Shown here one piece after another: positions 11,590 through 22,943 of a stretch of DNA of 64,000 nucleotides. Positions within the stretch are counted from its first letter, which is position 1; the number at the start of each line of letters is the position of its first letter. The stretch spans positions 620,001 through 684,000 of the forward strand of contig KQ964249.1 in NCBI GenBank assembly GCA_001566295.1, given 5' to 3'. The translations under genes were made by a program, and so were the position numbers. This DNA is from Microdochium bolleyi (Eukaryota > Ascomycota > Sordariomycetes > Xylariales > Microdochiaceae). The notes under the pieces were generated by a model that saw only the letters and a list, made by a program, of their open reading frames with translations, ran no database searches and was not told the DNA's origin.

Positions 11590-12156
11590 ATGCCTGAATC
11601 AGACCAACGAGGAGGGTCCTTCAAAATGACAATATTTACTGTCGTCGCCTGCGTCTTCACCGGCATCGGTCTCGTCAAGATCTTCGCTCCCAGCTTACTC
11701 GGGGACCGCCTTATGGATATTCTATTCCCGGGAGAACGCGCCAGGAATGAAAGGATTCTCAGACAGAAGAGCTGTGAGAAAAGCCCAAATTATCAATCCT
11801 CGTATTCTTTGTGCGGATGGTACTGATCCTTCTATCCTTGCCAAGCTGGTTCCTCCTCCACTGAAGCATCTGCCGACGACGACTCGCCATCAGGGTCGGG
11901 TGAGCTATTTCTTGAACCCCGCCGCGCGGGTCAGAAGCGGGACACGGACTTTGCGGACTGCCCGTTCCTCATGCTCTGGATCGGCTTCTTCAACGTCTGG
12001 ATAGCGCTCAGCGTATACGAGCGGACCTGGTCGTGGGAAAGCGCAACGAGAGAGGACAAGATCAGACTTTCGGGTGGTCTGCTCGGGTTGTTCATCATGG
12101 TGTGGACTATTATCGCTGTAGCGTACCGGGTTGTGGTAGATAGGCGCAAACATTAA
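11590..12156 (+). CDS. small membrane protein with three predicted TM segments
   Basis: Two exons, 11590-11773 and 11846-12156, encode 164 residues. Without splicing the frame hits TGA at 11824, but a 72-nt intron with GTGAGA donor, ACTGATC branch-like site and CCAAG acceptor removes exactly that stop and keeps frame. Hydrophobic segments: residues about 13-34 (FTVVACVFTGIGLVKIF), then after a Ser/Asp-rich loop LMLWIGFFNVWIALSVY, and LLGLFIMVWTIIAVAYRVV near the end, followed by a short basic tail (DRRKH). A D/S-rich loop lies between TM1 and TM2. I do not recognise the family. The intron was inferred from sequence, not from transcripts. Confidence 0.6.
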
Positions 12157-14515
12157 GGGACGGTCGCGCGATGGTGCGTATTAAGATCCGGTTTAAAATG
12201 TATAAAATAGCAATGTCCGAAATGTAGCTCGCACCTACACGGTCGGCATAGCGAGGTTTGAGGGACAATTCGAACGCGTCGTGCAGAACTGGTCCGGATA
12301 GAGATAAACGTCAACCCACAGATGGCTTCTCGATGCGGTACTGGGCTTGATTCGAGAACTACAGCGACTGTCTGCAGGCAGGGGCACCGCGGCCAAAGGG
12401 CGCGGAGCCATCCAGTACGGACCAGAAATGGAAGCCCGAACGTTCTGTGAAGCTGCGTGGTTATTGCGACTACCTGCAGCCATGGGCTCGTGGCTCGTCC
12501 AAGATCGTGTTATGCTCGAGGTCTGTGGCAATGCTCTTGGTTTCAAGATGAGACGTTAGCCTGAGATGCTGCAGTTATTGACGCATCTATCCAAAAGCCG
12601 GACCTTCGGTCCCGATTAGACCTCGCACGTCGTGAACAGTTTGCAGTCTGTTGATTTGTGGCTGCCGGACCATTCTCTACATTTAAGGCCACTCCAGGGC
12701 CAGACCCGTGGGAAGCGACTTCCATCTCGAAGCGTTATGTCTAGACAATCGAGCCCTCTTGAGTTTCTGAGCCTTTGGACTTCTGAACTTCAGGAACTCA
12801 AGGGCATTGAGGCTTTGGTTGGGAAGAAGGTCATCTGTACAGAGCCGTGCGACGTAGGCTCATATCCAGATTTCTATGGATAAAAGGCAAACCAAATCGA
12901 AGCTGAGTTCACCACTGAGCTGTGCAGTATTCTAGATACCAACCACCATGCTCCATCGGCCAGTGCCAGTGCATGGAGATACTATGCGGAGGCTGCTCTG
13001 ACGCCGATCCATAGACAGCTGGGAGTCCTGACTCGTCCCCTGCCTGTGAGTGAATGACCAATCGTCCCAAAGTATCCTTGTGAGACCTTGGTTTCATGTC
13101 TCGCCGTTTCGAGTCTTTTATCTCCGAAAATAAAGGTTTGTTTCCGAGAACGGGAGTCATCAGTAGCACGGTCTTCCGGGGTGATACTACATTGTCCCCC
13201 GACTCGGACACAATCTTTGCCCTATGAGCACGCCAAGAGTGCGGCTGGCGGGTGTGGCTGGCTGAGAGTCCAAATGCGGTTGAGCTATCCCCTCAAAGCT
13301 GAAAGCCAGGGTTCATCCTTGCATGACCTCCCATTCCTTCCCCTCCTGCTCAGCTAGCCATCTGAGACTCCGGCACGCCTTCCAAAGCAAACTACTGCTA
13401 ATCAAGGCCTCAGCTATGGAAGAGACAGCAGCCAGTGAATTAACCAAAGGTGCTTGGGCGCTACCACTGCAGAAAGGCAAGTTCCAATGAGCCATCGCCA
13501 TGCTCTGTGTGCTTGACGCACGTGTCGCTGTGCAAAGACTCTGTTTTCCACTTCTTTTGCGAGGATAACCCAAGCACAGCCGAATAGTCATGACAGGAAG
13601 AATTATATCGCAGATCTGAGATGTTGATGTGCAAGCCGCTCACCACTTCCTGTTCACACACGGATGGGGAGATTGGGCCTAGGACAGTTCAACGGAGGAA
13701 CGTCTCGGCGGACACGTGCCGTCCCTTCAAGCCACCCGCGCTTAGCGACAAAGCTTGGTGCCCGCTACTCCGCACATTTGCGTCTTGATCACTTTGAGTG
13801 CCTACTGAGACGGACGACTGCTGGCGAATCAGCATATCCCTGATTGTCCTCATCAGCAGAATCGCCACCTTTCAAATCCCAGCTCCAGGACTTCAATCTA
13901 GTCCCCGGCAAGTAGGCTCTGGAGGGAGACCACCTTCGACGGACGGGAAAAGCCGAGGCCAGTACTACTCGAGCAAGAGAGATCCCAGCTGAGATGCAAG
14001 GGTCTTAGGGTGTGTTCAGATTAGCCACCAAACGCCATCATGACTGACTACGCTAATGATCGCGGGGGACGGGAGGGAGCACGTTCCAGTCCGTTCGCGT
14101 GCCCGAAACCTTGAGCAAAGTGTGTCAGCGATTGGCTGGCCATCCTGTCCACGTACTCTTGAAAGAACGCCCCCAGGCATATCACATTCCCAGCACTGCG
14201 CTATGCAGGGTTTCCTGCATTAGACTATTGAGTTCACTCAGCTCCGTCCTGTGCGCGTGGCTTGCTGCCGGGCCGCCGCCGAGAGTTCGCAGAGCTCTGC
14301 TACTGAGACAGACACTGACGGCTGAATATTGATTTGGTTGCAGGGCAAGGCTTCTTGTTTCTGTCTATAAATTACGGCTGCCTGTCCTCCACAGCAAACC
14401 TGGAGTTTGAGGTCCGCCTTGAGCTCCCAAAACACTTCAGTCCTCAGCCGTGGAGGCACCTTCTTGACTATCCAAATCACATTAGCAAATTGTTCCCTGG
14501 CGAGGCAGAGTCACG
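12157..14515. other. long intergenic region
   Basis: About 2.4 kb with only short, unrelated open frames. I looked for decayed coding homology and saw none. The final 200 bases, with a CTATAAATTA element at about 14364, are likely promoter and leader of the laccase gene. Confidence 0.45.
14363..14373 (+). promoter_or_regulatory. TATA-box-like element upstream of laccase
   Basis: TCTATAAATTA lies about 145 bases upstream of the laccase ATG at 14516, a distance compatible with a leader of roughly 110 bases. Assigned from motif and position only. Confidence 0.4.
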
Positions 14516-16901
14516 ATGGAGCTTGTCGCACGCTTCTGGGCAACCGTGACGTATGTCATGAGTCTCCTGACATTCTCGTCGGTTGGCCCCACGGACATCT
14601 CGCAACGTCCCCTGGAGAACTTTCCTGGCTCCGTGGATGGGTCTCAAGCTGTATCGACACTGAATCGTCCCAGCCACGCCGGGTTCCCCGATTTCAGGCC
14701 GCCCGGTGATCAGAAGTTCAAATGTCATTACCCCAAGATGGAGGGCTGGACCGATTGTTCGACACCAGAGAATCGATCATGCTGGCTGCGCCACTCTAAC
14801 GGAAGCGAGTTCAATATCTGGACGGATTATGAGAGATATGCCCCCATTGGCGTCGACCGCAATTATACTCTCGACATTGCCAGGGGCACCATCAATACGG
14901 ACGGCATGGAGACACATGCTTCGCTATTCAACGATACTTATCCTGGCCCATGGATTGAAGCCTGCTGGGGAGATGTGAGGACAGCTTCCAAGATTTCCGG
15001 TAGACGAAGCACGCACTGACACAATGTCGCAGCGCATTAACATCAAGGTCATCAACAACCTCGCCCACAACGGCACAAGTATCCACTGGCACGGCATTCG
15101 CCAGCTGAACAGCATGCACATGGACGGCGTCAACGGCATCACGCAATGCCCGATCGCCCCGGGAGATTCCTTCCTGTACAGCTTCAACACGACCCAGTAC
15201 GGTAGCTCATGGTACCACAGTCACTACTCTGTACAATACGCCGACGGTTTGCAGGGCCCACTGGTACGTTCGACTCCAATAAGCACTTGGGGCGAGTGGA
15301 CGAACGGCACGCTGACCTCGCATGTTAGACAATTCATGGTCCTTCGTCAATGAACTTTGATGAGCCCAAAAAGCCGATCATCCTGACAGATTGGGGTATG
15401 GACCTCCTCCCATCTATGTATGAATACGGTCGACTAACGCAAAACAGGTCACAACAGTGCCTTCCAGTCCGTCTACACCAAGCAGCTGAAATTCCCCAGT
15501 ATCCTCCTGAACGGCCACGGCAACGTCACGAGGGTCAACAACTACATCAAAGCCGCGCTAGAGATCCCAAAACCATACGAGCTCGACTTCGAAAGCGTTG
15601 AAGAGGTTCCGACCGCGCTCGGGAAACCGAAGAAATATCTGCTCCGCATCATCAATACCTCTTTCAGCTCCACGTTTATCTTCTCTATCGATAACCACTA
15701 CCTCAACATGGCAAGTGCCGACTTTGTGCCCATCGAGCCATACCAGAACACTTCACTTCTGGTCGGCATTGGGCAGCGATACAATGTCATCGTAGAGGCC
15801 CAGCCCGAGACTACAGGCCACGACAACCCAATCCCTGAGGATGGGAACTTTTGGATCCGGACCTGGCTCGCTGAGGGCTGCAGCGGTGGTCTGAAGGACT
15901 CAGCCAGCCCGGGCTACGAGAAAGCCGGCGTGCTGCGGTACCATAAGTCGAGCATGGCAGAGCCGCGGTCCAAGCCCTGGCCAAAGGTTGCGAAGAAGTG
16001 CTCGGACGAGGACGCCAAGTCGCTCCGGCCGATCCTGAAGTGGAACATCACCCACGCTGCCAACGGCGGGGACGGTCAGCGCTTCCGCCTCGAGTCCCAG
16101 ACCGGCGACCCGTTCTACCCGCTGGCGTTCTTCGCTTTCGACATGCGTGGAGGTTCCGACTTCAAGCCGCTCAAGATCGACTACTCTGATCCAATGTTCT
16201 TCCATCTGAACGAGACGAAACGCACAAGCTGGCCTGAACAATGGGCAGTGGTTCCAGAAGACTACAAGGCGGATGATTGGGTATGTGGCCCGAATGCAGC
16301 TGGACCTCTGGCAATTGAACTGACTCTCCTTAGGTTTTCCTCGTTCTCACTGGCAACAATGCCAGTAAGACATTCGGAGCCCACCCCGTGAGTACCTGAC
16401 CGCTGGCTTTTATGTTGCTCCCTGATGGGGGGATGAGCCTATTCGCACCAATCATGTTCTCGACTAACATCTGCCTGCCTTTAGATTCATCTACACGGCC
16501 ACGACTTTGCAATCATCGAGCAAGTAGAAAATGCGACTTACCCAGCAAACCACACCTTGAAGTTCCCCATCGAGAACCCTGCCCGCCGAGACGTCGTCCT
16601 GCTCCCCAACGGAGGCTATGTCATCATTGCCTTCAAGGCCGATAACCCGGGCAATTGGCTGCTTCACTGCCACATCGCATATCACGCCTCGGAGGGGCTG
16701 GCGTTCCAGGTCCTGGAGAGGCAGGCTGACGCCAACAAGATATGGCCGCAAGGCAACTCGGAGGCCTTGGACGAGGCCGAGCGCGTCTGCACCAACTGGA
16801 AGGCGTGGCAGAGCGACTGCAGGAACTGGTGGCCTGGCTACGTCCAGGAGTCCAACTCGTACCCTGCGTGTCATCTGTTCCAGGACGACTCTGGTATCTG
16901 A
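14516..16901 (+). CDS. laccase / multicopper oxidase, secreted
   Basis: Exons 14516-14974, 15033-15263, 15329-15395, 15448-16280, 16334-16387 and 16485-16901 join in frame to 686 residues. A signal peptide covers about residues 1-24. All four copper motifs are present: HWHG (171-174), WYHSHYS with H215/H217, HPIHLHGHDF (H547, H550, H552) and LHCHIAYHASEGLAF (H609-C610-H611, H614). The position ten residues after the T1 cysteine is Leu (620), which favours higher redox potential over Met. The protein ends exactly in DSGI, the processed tail of ascomycete laccases that plugs the solvent channel to the trinuclear copper site. Expected activity: one-electron oxidation of phenols with reduction of O2 to water. 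Several N-X-S/T sites fit secretion. All five introns are 50-100 nt GT-AG. Confidence 0.9.
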
Positions 16902-17358
16902 TCACCGGACTTTTGAGTCAAGGTTCATGTTTTCAGTTTAACAAGCAACAATCTTGTCGTTGTATGTATGTTGGAGATTTCTTGCACTACTGTTTCTCCT
17001 AGTGGATAAATGAGCTTGGCCCTATCAGCGAAAGCTAGACTCATGCGACCTGACGTGATCACTTATCCTGAAAGGCTTGTTCGTGCTGGCAGCAGCTTTC
17101 ATCATCAATGTGACTCGGCACAGCCTAGTTAAAGAGAGCTCGCATAGTAAGCCATTCATCCAAAATAGTCATCCTGTCCATGTCTGGAGGCAAGAATGAC
17201 TCGCCATGTCAATTTGCTCGCGGGCCTTGGCAACAGTACATAGTCGTTCTCATGTCAGTGGCTACGTTTTCTGGGTTTTGTTTGCTACCTTCAGGCATCC
17301 CTTCAATTACACGCTGATATATTTTCTGACAAGAGCCGTTACCTTTACGTAATCACCC
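16902..17358. other. intergenic between laccase and tRNA-Pro
   Basis: AT-richer 3' flank of the laccase gene. No gene seen. Confidence 0.5.
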
Positions 17359-17449
17359 GCCCGAATGGTCTAGTCGTATGATACCTGCTTTGGGTTCTTT
17401 CCGAGAAATTAAATGCAGGTGGTCCCGGGTTCAAATCCCGGTTCGGGCC
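17359..17449 (+). tRNA. tRNA-Pro(UGG), intron-containing
   Basis: Acceptor GCCCGAA (17359-17365) pairs with TTCGGGC (17442-17448); the discriminator is C. Anticodon stem CCTGC/GCAGG with loop TTTGGGT gives anticodon TGG. A 19-nt intron (17395-17413) follows position 37. T-arm CCGGGTTCAAATCCCGG is canonical. Confidence 0.92.
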
Positions 17450-17871
17450 TCAATCATGTCTTTTTTAGTTTCTTTTTTGCCTTTTGTGTCCCGAACGTGG
17501 ACACTCACGGGCTGCTTGGGATGGTTTACCCGATTCGCAAAAATGATTTACGTTTTTGGTCGACTAGCTGTGTGTATTTTTACATGATGTGAAAGAACTC
17601 TTCAAGCAGACCTTCGGGAAGGATTTGACGGATCGGATTCACGATGAAGCTGTCTTTTCGCCCCAGCAATCACATGAGCCGTCTTGGAGTTGGTGGCTGT
17701 GCAACGTTGTTTCGCTGGTGGACACGGGATTTATTGTGTATTGGTACATTTTACTTGCCAAAGAGATGTACAAGGCATATGATACATGGCCATCTGAAGC
17801 GCATCGTCCTTGGCTTGAAGCCTGCATCCGACAAGAGTCTAGAACCCCACGAGATATGTCGCAGCAGCCGC
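17450..17871. other. intergenic, 3' flank of MRPS18
   Basis: T-rich tract after the tRNA (about 17460-17480), which can serve as the RNA polymerase III terminator. A 99-codon open frame at 17589-17888 runs antisense into the MRPS18 end and is not supported as a gene. Confidence 0.5.
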
Positions 17872-18591
17872 TCAGCCCAACCGCCTAGGGTTCTGACTCC
17901 TTGTACCACCAAACTTGATGCGTGTGTCATCCGACACCCGCACGATCTTATCACGGAACAACCGTCCTTCCGAGCCGAGGAGGATCTTGACGGCTGCCTC
18001 GCGGCCCTGGCCGAAGCTGCGCAGCACGATCTCGAGCTGGTGAATGTTGCGGTGCCAGTTGCCCTGATGCAGCTTATCCATGACGTGGGCAACGAGCTGA
18101 TACGCGGCGTCGTAGGTACCGCGCTTGGACTTCTTGAAGCCCAGGTTGCCCGTGCTCATGCTGACAATGGCGTCACGGTTCGGCTTCGTGACGGTAACAT
18201 GTGTGTTGTGCTTGTGCGAGAAGACGTGGAAGTGGAAAGGCTCTGTTACGGGACCCCATTCCGGGTTCCAGCCCGCGTGGCCGGTGCCGAGGATCGAGTC
18301 ATCGCCGGACTGTGACGTCGAGGCGGTCGAGGGCCGGTTGAGGGCCCGCGCCATTGTGTCGCTCGCGAGGTTGTTGCTGCTTGTCGTTGCGCTCAGGATG
18401 GACTGAAGCTCAGACATGCCCGAGCTTGGGCTCGACGACGAAGAACCTGGGCCTGGTGGCCTGACAGAGTCGGCATTGCGACGAAGGCATGTTTGTGAGA
18501 ATGGGCGCGTGCTTTGGCGGGCGAGAGCACGAGGGGCGGCCACAAGACTCGCAGTCGCAGCGGCGAAGAGCCGACTCGATGGCTGTGTCAT
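17872..18591 (-). CDS. MRPS18: mitochondrial ribosomal protein uS11m
   Basis: Single-exon gene of 239 residues. The N-terminus (MTQPSSRLFAAATASLVAAPRALARQ..., Arg/Ala/Ser-rich, no acidic residue in the first 38) is a mitochondrial targeting sequence, followed by a Ser/Pro-rich linker. The C-terminal ~120 residues are the uS11 fold: FHVFSHKHNTHVTVTK, SMSTGNLGFKKSKRGTYDAAYQ and the Arg/Gly-rich end (RIKFGGTRSQNPRRLG) typical of S11 contacting 16S-like rRNA on the platform of the small subunit. Named after yeast MRPS18. The gene is divergent from TIM44, 462 bases apart, so both may share one promoter region. Confidence 0.88.
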   Translation of the reverse strand: MTQPSSRLFAAATASLVAAPRALARQSTRPFSQTCLRRNADSVRPPGPGSSSSSPSSGMSELQSILSATTSSNNLASDTMARALNRPSTASTSQSGDDSILGTGHAGWNPEWGPVTEPFHFHVFSHKHNTHVTVTKPNRDAIVSMSTGNLGFKKSKRGTYDAAYQLVAHVMDKLHQGNWHRNIHQLEIVLRSFGQGREAAVKILLGSEGRLFRDKIVRVSDDTRIKFGGTRSQNPRRLG

Positions 18592-19053
18592 GTCGGCAGC
18601 ATCCGTCCGTGTGCTGAATGACGGTCGAGGTGTCGCGGTGTTGGGGCTGCTCCGCGAATGTCGTCAACCACCTCGAGATCCGAAAAAATGGGCTGAACAC
18701 AGCAGTGGCATGCTTCAAGCGTCTGGCAGCCAGTGCCTGGCAGGGGGGACTAGCGGTGCTTACCTAATCTCCATAGATAGCCGATAAGTTAGAGAGGGAC
18801 TGGCTTGCCGTGCCTGCCCGGGTGGCATGCCCGCATCTGCGGAATTTTTCTGGGTCCAGGCATGGCCGAAGCTTCGAGTCTTTCACGAAAACCGCCGCCG
18901 TGTGCTTTTGGTCTTTCTCCGTCCAACCCCATCGTCGGCCCTCGTCGCCGCCTCGACCCCTCCGCGAACTCGACCACCACCCCCACCGCTGCTGCCCTGG
19001 CTCTTGCATCCTTTCGCTAGGATCGAGAGCTTGGACAACACCCGTCTGCCACC
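18592..19053. promoter_or_regulatory. bidirectional promoter region of MRPS18 and TIM44
   Basis: 462 bases separate two divergent start codons of nuclear genes for mitochondrial proteins. The TIM44 side has a C/T-rich leader (about 18910-19015). No specific binding site was identified. Shared control is an inference from arrangement. Confidence 0.5.
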
Positions 19054-20848
19054 ATGGCTTCATTACGGCAGATCTCGCGCGGCTCTGCTGCGTCGTCCTT
19101 GTCCTTGTCGAGAGCCACCACACCAGCCTCTCGCCTTTCCGGCCGGTCAGCAACATCGATACGACTGCTCTCCAACGCCGCACTCTCCTCTCCCAGGCAT
19201 ATCACCTCTTCCGCGCGCACGCAAGATGTGTCCATCACTTCGCTGCGATCGTCCTTCCTGCCCGAATCGATCGCGCTCGTGCAGGCCCGGGCCTTCTCCT
19301 ACTCGGCCACTTTGGATGCCAAGGTCGGCAAGCCGAAAGACCTGAATTTCAATGCCTCCACGGAAAAGCCCAATGTCGCACCGCGACCCTTCGTAGAGGA
19401 GGAGCCTTATGTCGGTGCAGAGGACTCGCAGAAGCCCGTGAGGTCCGAGCACGAGGCATCCGAGCAAAGCGAGACTTCCAAGAAGGAGGCCTCTGAGGAG
19501 AAGCCGCAGGAGGAGCAAGAGAAGAAGGAGGAGGGCGAGCAAAAAGAGAAGACTTCAGAGGAAGGCGAAAAGAAGGAGAAGGCAGAGGATCTCCCACCCC
19601 CTCCTCCGCACGGCGACAAGACTCCCTGGCAAGTCTTCATGGAGACTATGCAGACCGAGTTTAAGGCCTCCAAGGAGTGGAACGAGTCGACCAAGCAGCT
19701 TTCCGACTCCGGCCATCAATTCATGGAGAGCGAGCGTGTCCGGAAGCTCCGCGAAGGATACAGCACTACCACTGGGGCGGTTACCGATACTGCTGGCAAG
19801 GTTCTCAAGACCTCCGCCTCGGCCATCGGCAAGGGTGCCGAGTGGACTTGGGACACTTCGGTCATGAAGGGCATCCGCAAGGGCGCCAACGTGACTGGCG
19901 AGGCTCTTGACAAGGCTACCAAGCCCATCAGAGAAACCGAGGCATACAAGAATGTCAAGGACGTCATTGATGATGGCAGCAGCTCGAGATACGGTGGCTG
20001 GGTAGAGAAAGAAGAGCGCCGGAAGGCCAGAGAAGCCCGAGCGAAACAGCTGGCTGCCCAGAACGGCGGCAGCAATGAGCCCGTGGTAGAGGATCCCAAG
20101 TAAGTTGAGACGCTCCGCTCTTGTCGAAGGCTACACCAGTACCAGAACAAGTGCTAATCTCTTCAAATGCAGTGCCGGTACCAACGTCACTTTGCACAAG
20201 GACGCAGCCTGGAAAGAGGCCTGGAGAGATTTCCGCGACCAGAGTAAGGTCATGCAGGGCTTCTCGAGCATGAAGGAGGTCTACAACGAGTCCGAGAATC
20301 CCCTGATTTCGACGGCGCGAAGCATCACCGACAAATTCGCCAGCTTCTTTGCCGAGAACGAGACAGCTCTCGTCATCAAGAAATTCCGCGAGACGGACCC
20401 CAACTTCCAGATCGAGCCTTTCCTGCAAGAGCTTCGGGAGTGGATTCTCCCGGAAGTCTTGGACGCCTATGTCAAGGGTGATGCGGAGACCCTCAAGCTG
20501 TGGCTGTCTGCAGCTCAGTACTCTGTCTACGAGGCCCTGACCAAGCAGTACCTGCAAGCTGGCATGAAGTCAGACGGGCGCATCCTCGACATCCGACATG
20601 TTGACATTCTCAAGGCCCGCATGCTCGAGCCCGGCGACATTCCCGTGTTCATCATTACCTGCCGGACACAAGAGGTCCATGTCTACCGCAATGCAAAGAC
20701 AAACCAACTTGCTGCCGGCATGGAGGACAAGGTCCAGCTTGTGACTTATGTCATTGGCATCACCCGCATTCCTGAGGATGTCAACAACCCCGACACGAGA
20801 GGTTGGAGACTGATTGAGATGCAGAAAGCTGGCCGCGACTACATCTGA
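19054..20848 (+). CDS. TIM44: mitochondrial import inner membrane translocase subunit Tim44
   Basis: Exons 19054-20099 and 20173-20848 (73-nt intron, donor GTAAGT, acceptor TGCAG) encode 573 residues. The first ~90 residues form an Arg/Ser-rich presequence. A Glu/Lys-rich charged segment (about 130-185) precedes the amphipathic region (KVLKTSASAIGKGAEWTWDTSVMKGIRKGA). The C-terminal Tim44 domain (about 385-573) contains DPNFQIEPFLQELREWILPEVLDAY and the final WRLIEMQKAGRDYI. Tim44 tethers the Hsp70 motor (PAM) to the TIM23 channel on the matrix side of the inner membrane. Length is slightly longer than the usual 430-530 because of the charged insertion. No odd features otherwise. Confidence 0.92.
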
Positions 20849-21886
20849 TCTCGCAGTAATACGACTTTTGTGTGTTGCATGCCCTGCCACAGCATGCTTC
20901 TTCTTACCAACCAATACCCGATTACCACATCTGTTGTAATATTGTACCATATACGGGCAGCTCACCCACCCCCAAGAGCATCAGAACCTGGATCACGACC
21001 AACCCTCCAACCACACCAACACCACTCTCTCGAGGGTACTTTTTCTTGCCTGGCGTTGCGCATTTTAGGGAGGCATGAGGCATCACACGCGTGCAGCTTT
21101 CGCGTCATTGCTGTATGATAAATCAAAAAGCTCGTGTTGCATTATATGGGTTTAGACAACGGATGTACCACCGCGATGTACCATTTATAGCTCAAGAAGA
21201 AACAGCGACTTTGGCTGTGATGACTTTGGACTTTCGAGTGCTGCCGTTGGTTCGCAATGACCCACATTGACTTCTGACGAAGGCGTGATTGCAGACTTGC
21301 ATGACCACGCCAGTTCTTCACAATCCCCTTGGCTGATTGGCAACGTAAAGGAGCGCTTCCCAGGGTGGACCAGAATTAGCCCTGGTGCGCGCATCGGCGG
21401 CTGCTTTGACCCTCGACCGCAAGAGCAGCCGCGAGGCTGTGCACGCTGCCAGATGGAGGTGGTTGTGAAGATGCCTGAGTCACCGGGGAGCCTTTAGCGT
21501 CGACTCAATTGTTCACGCCAGTTATTGGTTCACGCCCAACCACTGCACTCGCCGTCTAGTCACGGCCAAACCCGCCCGTGACACATTCACACATGGCTTT
21601 CAGGTTCAGACTGATGTCGGGAAGCTACCTGGGCCGTCCTAACACGGCGCAGCTACTTTATGGAAGAAGCGGTAGCTTTCTCACAGCATTGGCCTCATCC
21701 CCTCGCTCCTCCCATCTCACACCAAATACAGGACATTTATTCCCAACAACAACTATCAAAATATCTTGCAACACCAGTTTCTCTGACACTATCCCGCACA
21801 ACCGAAATCCATCACAACTACTGCAGCAGTCATACCACACAACAGCCAAGCATCGAACACCATTGAGCGCATCCGCAACATCCACC
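20849..21886. other. intergenic and leader of NADAR gene
   Basis: 3' flank of TIM44, then the promoter of the NADAR gene: an inverted CCAAT (ATTGG at 21524-21528) and a C/A-rich segment from about 21730 to 21886 that reads like a fungal 5' leader, although it is also open in the NADAR frame (see findings). Confidence 0.45.
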
Positions 21887-22624
21887 ATGCCTCCGAGAAA
21901 GAGCAAAGCCAAGAAGGGGAGTGCCGCAGCAATAGCCCCCACATCCTCCAGTGCCGATGCCACCGAAAGTGCACGCAACTTTGACAAGGGCAATCTTTAC
22001 TTCTGGAAGCCCGAGAACCCTAAGGTCGGCTACCTCTCACAGTGGTACTGGCTGCCCTTCTACGACGACAGCGAGCCAGTCGAGGCTGGCAGGGCGCGGA
22101 AGGTATACAAGACCGCCGAGCACTACATGATGCATCACAAGGCGCTGCTCTTCGGCGACGAGAACATCGCGGCCGAGATCCTGGAGGCAGACGATCCGAA
22201 GACCGTCAAGAGCCTCGGCAGAGCGGTACAAGGGTTTGACGACGAGACCTGGAACAGCAACCGTGAGCGGATCGTGACGAGGGGCAACTATTGCAAGTTC
22301 TCGTTCCCCATTGTTGATGGCGAGAATGAGCAAGACGACGACACTGTTGCAGCCGCCCAGAATGGAAAGCAGCCGCGAGAATGGGACCTTGGCAACGCAG
22401 AGGACGCACTCAAGTACACGGCAATCTCGTTTCGAGAGATACTTCTGCAGACGGGGAACAAGGACCTCATCGAGGCAAGCCCATACGACAAGATCTGGGG
22501 CGTTGGATTTGGTGCTGCTAATGCTGGCGTCAACCGGGGTAAATGGGGCCTGAATCTGCTCGGGAAGTGCTTGATGGAGGCCAGAGAGCAGTTCAGAAAG
22601 GAGGACGAGTGTTCCAAAGCATAA
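21887..22624 (+). CDS. NADAR/YbiA-like (DUF1768) family protein
   Basis: Single-exon gene. From ATG 21887 (context CCACCATGCC) it encodes 245 residues: a basic N-terminal tail (MPPRKSKAKKG) then a NADAR domain at about 38-240. Family landmarks: FWKPENPKVGYLSQWY near the start, AEHYMMHHKALLFGD with the His/Lys of the active-site helix, KSLGRAVQGFDDETW, NYCKFS, LLQTGNKDLIEASPYDKIWGVGFG and GLNLLGKCLMEAREQ. NADAR proteins are N-glycosidases; bacterial YbiA-type members act on riboflavin-pathway intermediates, others on ADP-ribose or NAD-related substrates. The fungal substrate is not known to me. An in-frame ATG at 21592 would add 98 residues; see findings. Confidence 0.85.
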   Translation: MPPRKSKAKKGSAAAIAPTSSSADATESARNFDKGNLYFWKPENPKVGYLSQWYWLPFYDDSEPVEAGRARKVYKTAEHYMMHHKALLFGDENIAAEILEADDPKTVKSLGRAVQGFDDETWNSNRERIVTRGNYCKFSFPIVDGENEQDDDTVAAAQNGKQPREWDLGNAEDALKYTAISFREILLQTGNKDLIEASPYDKIWGVGFGAANAGVNRGKWGLNLLGKCLMEAREQFRKEDECSKA

Positions 22625-22943
22625 ATCGATTGGGTTAACCCTCAGACAACTGAGGATATCCATGAGGTTCACGATGTCGCCCGTTGCAAAATATCTTTAC
22701 TGTACCGTAAGACACGTAGTCATGATGAATTGACAAATAATTATTACCGCTTTCGAAACACTATGGGTTGCATATAGCCACTTCAGAATTCTTGTGAGAA
22801 CCGAAGAATGGCAGCTTTATGTATAAATCGTGCTGCCGTAAGCGAACATGGCATGTAGAACACCTTCCACGGTTCCCGCGTTGTTGCCTTCGAGTTGGAG
22901 AGGATACATTATGGAATAACACGAACGAAATCTCATCGAATCA
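22625..22943. other. intergenic between NADAR gene and tRNA-His
   Basis: AT-richer flank. No gene seen. Confidence 0.5.

Noticed and set aside
17589..17888. 99-codon plus-strand frame with a hydrophobic segment
   Set aside because: It overlaps the 3' end of MRPS18 in antisense and has no homologue known to me; most likely chance.
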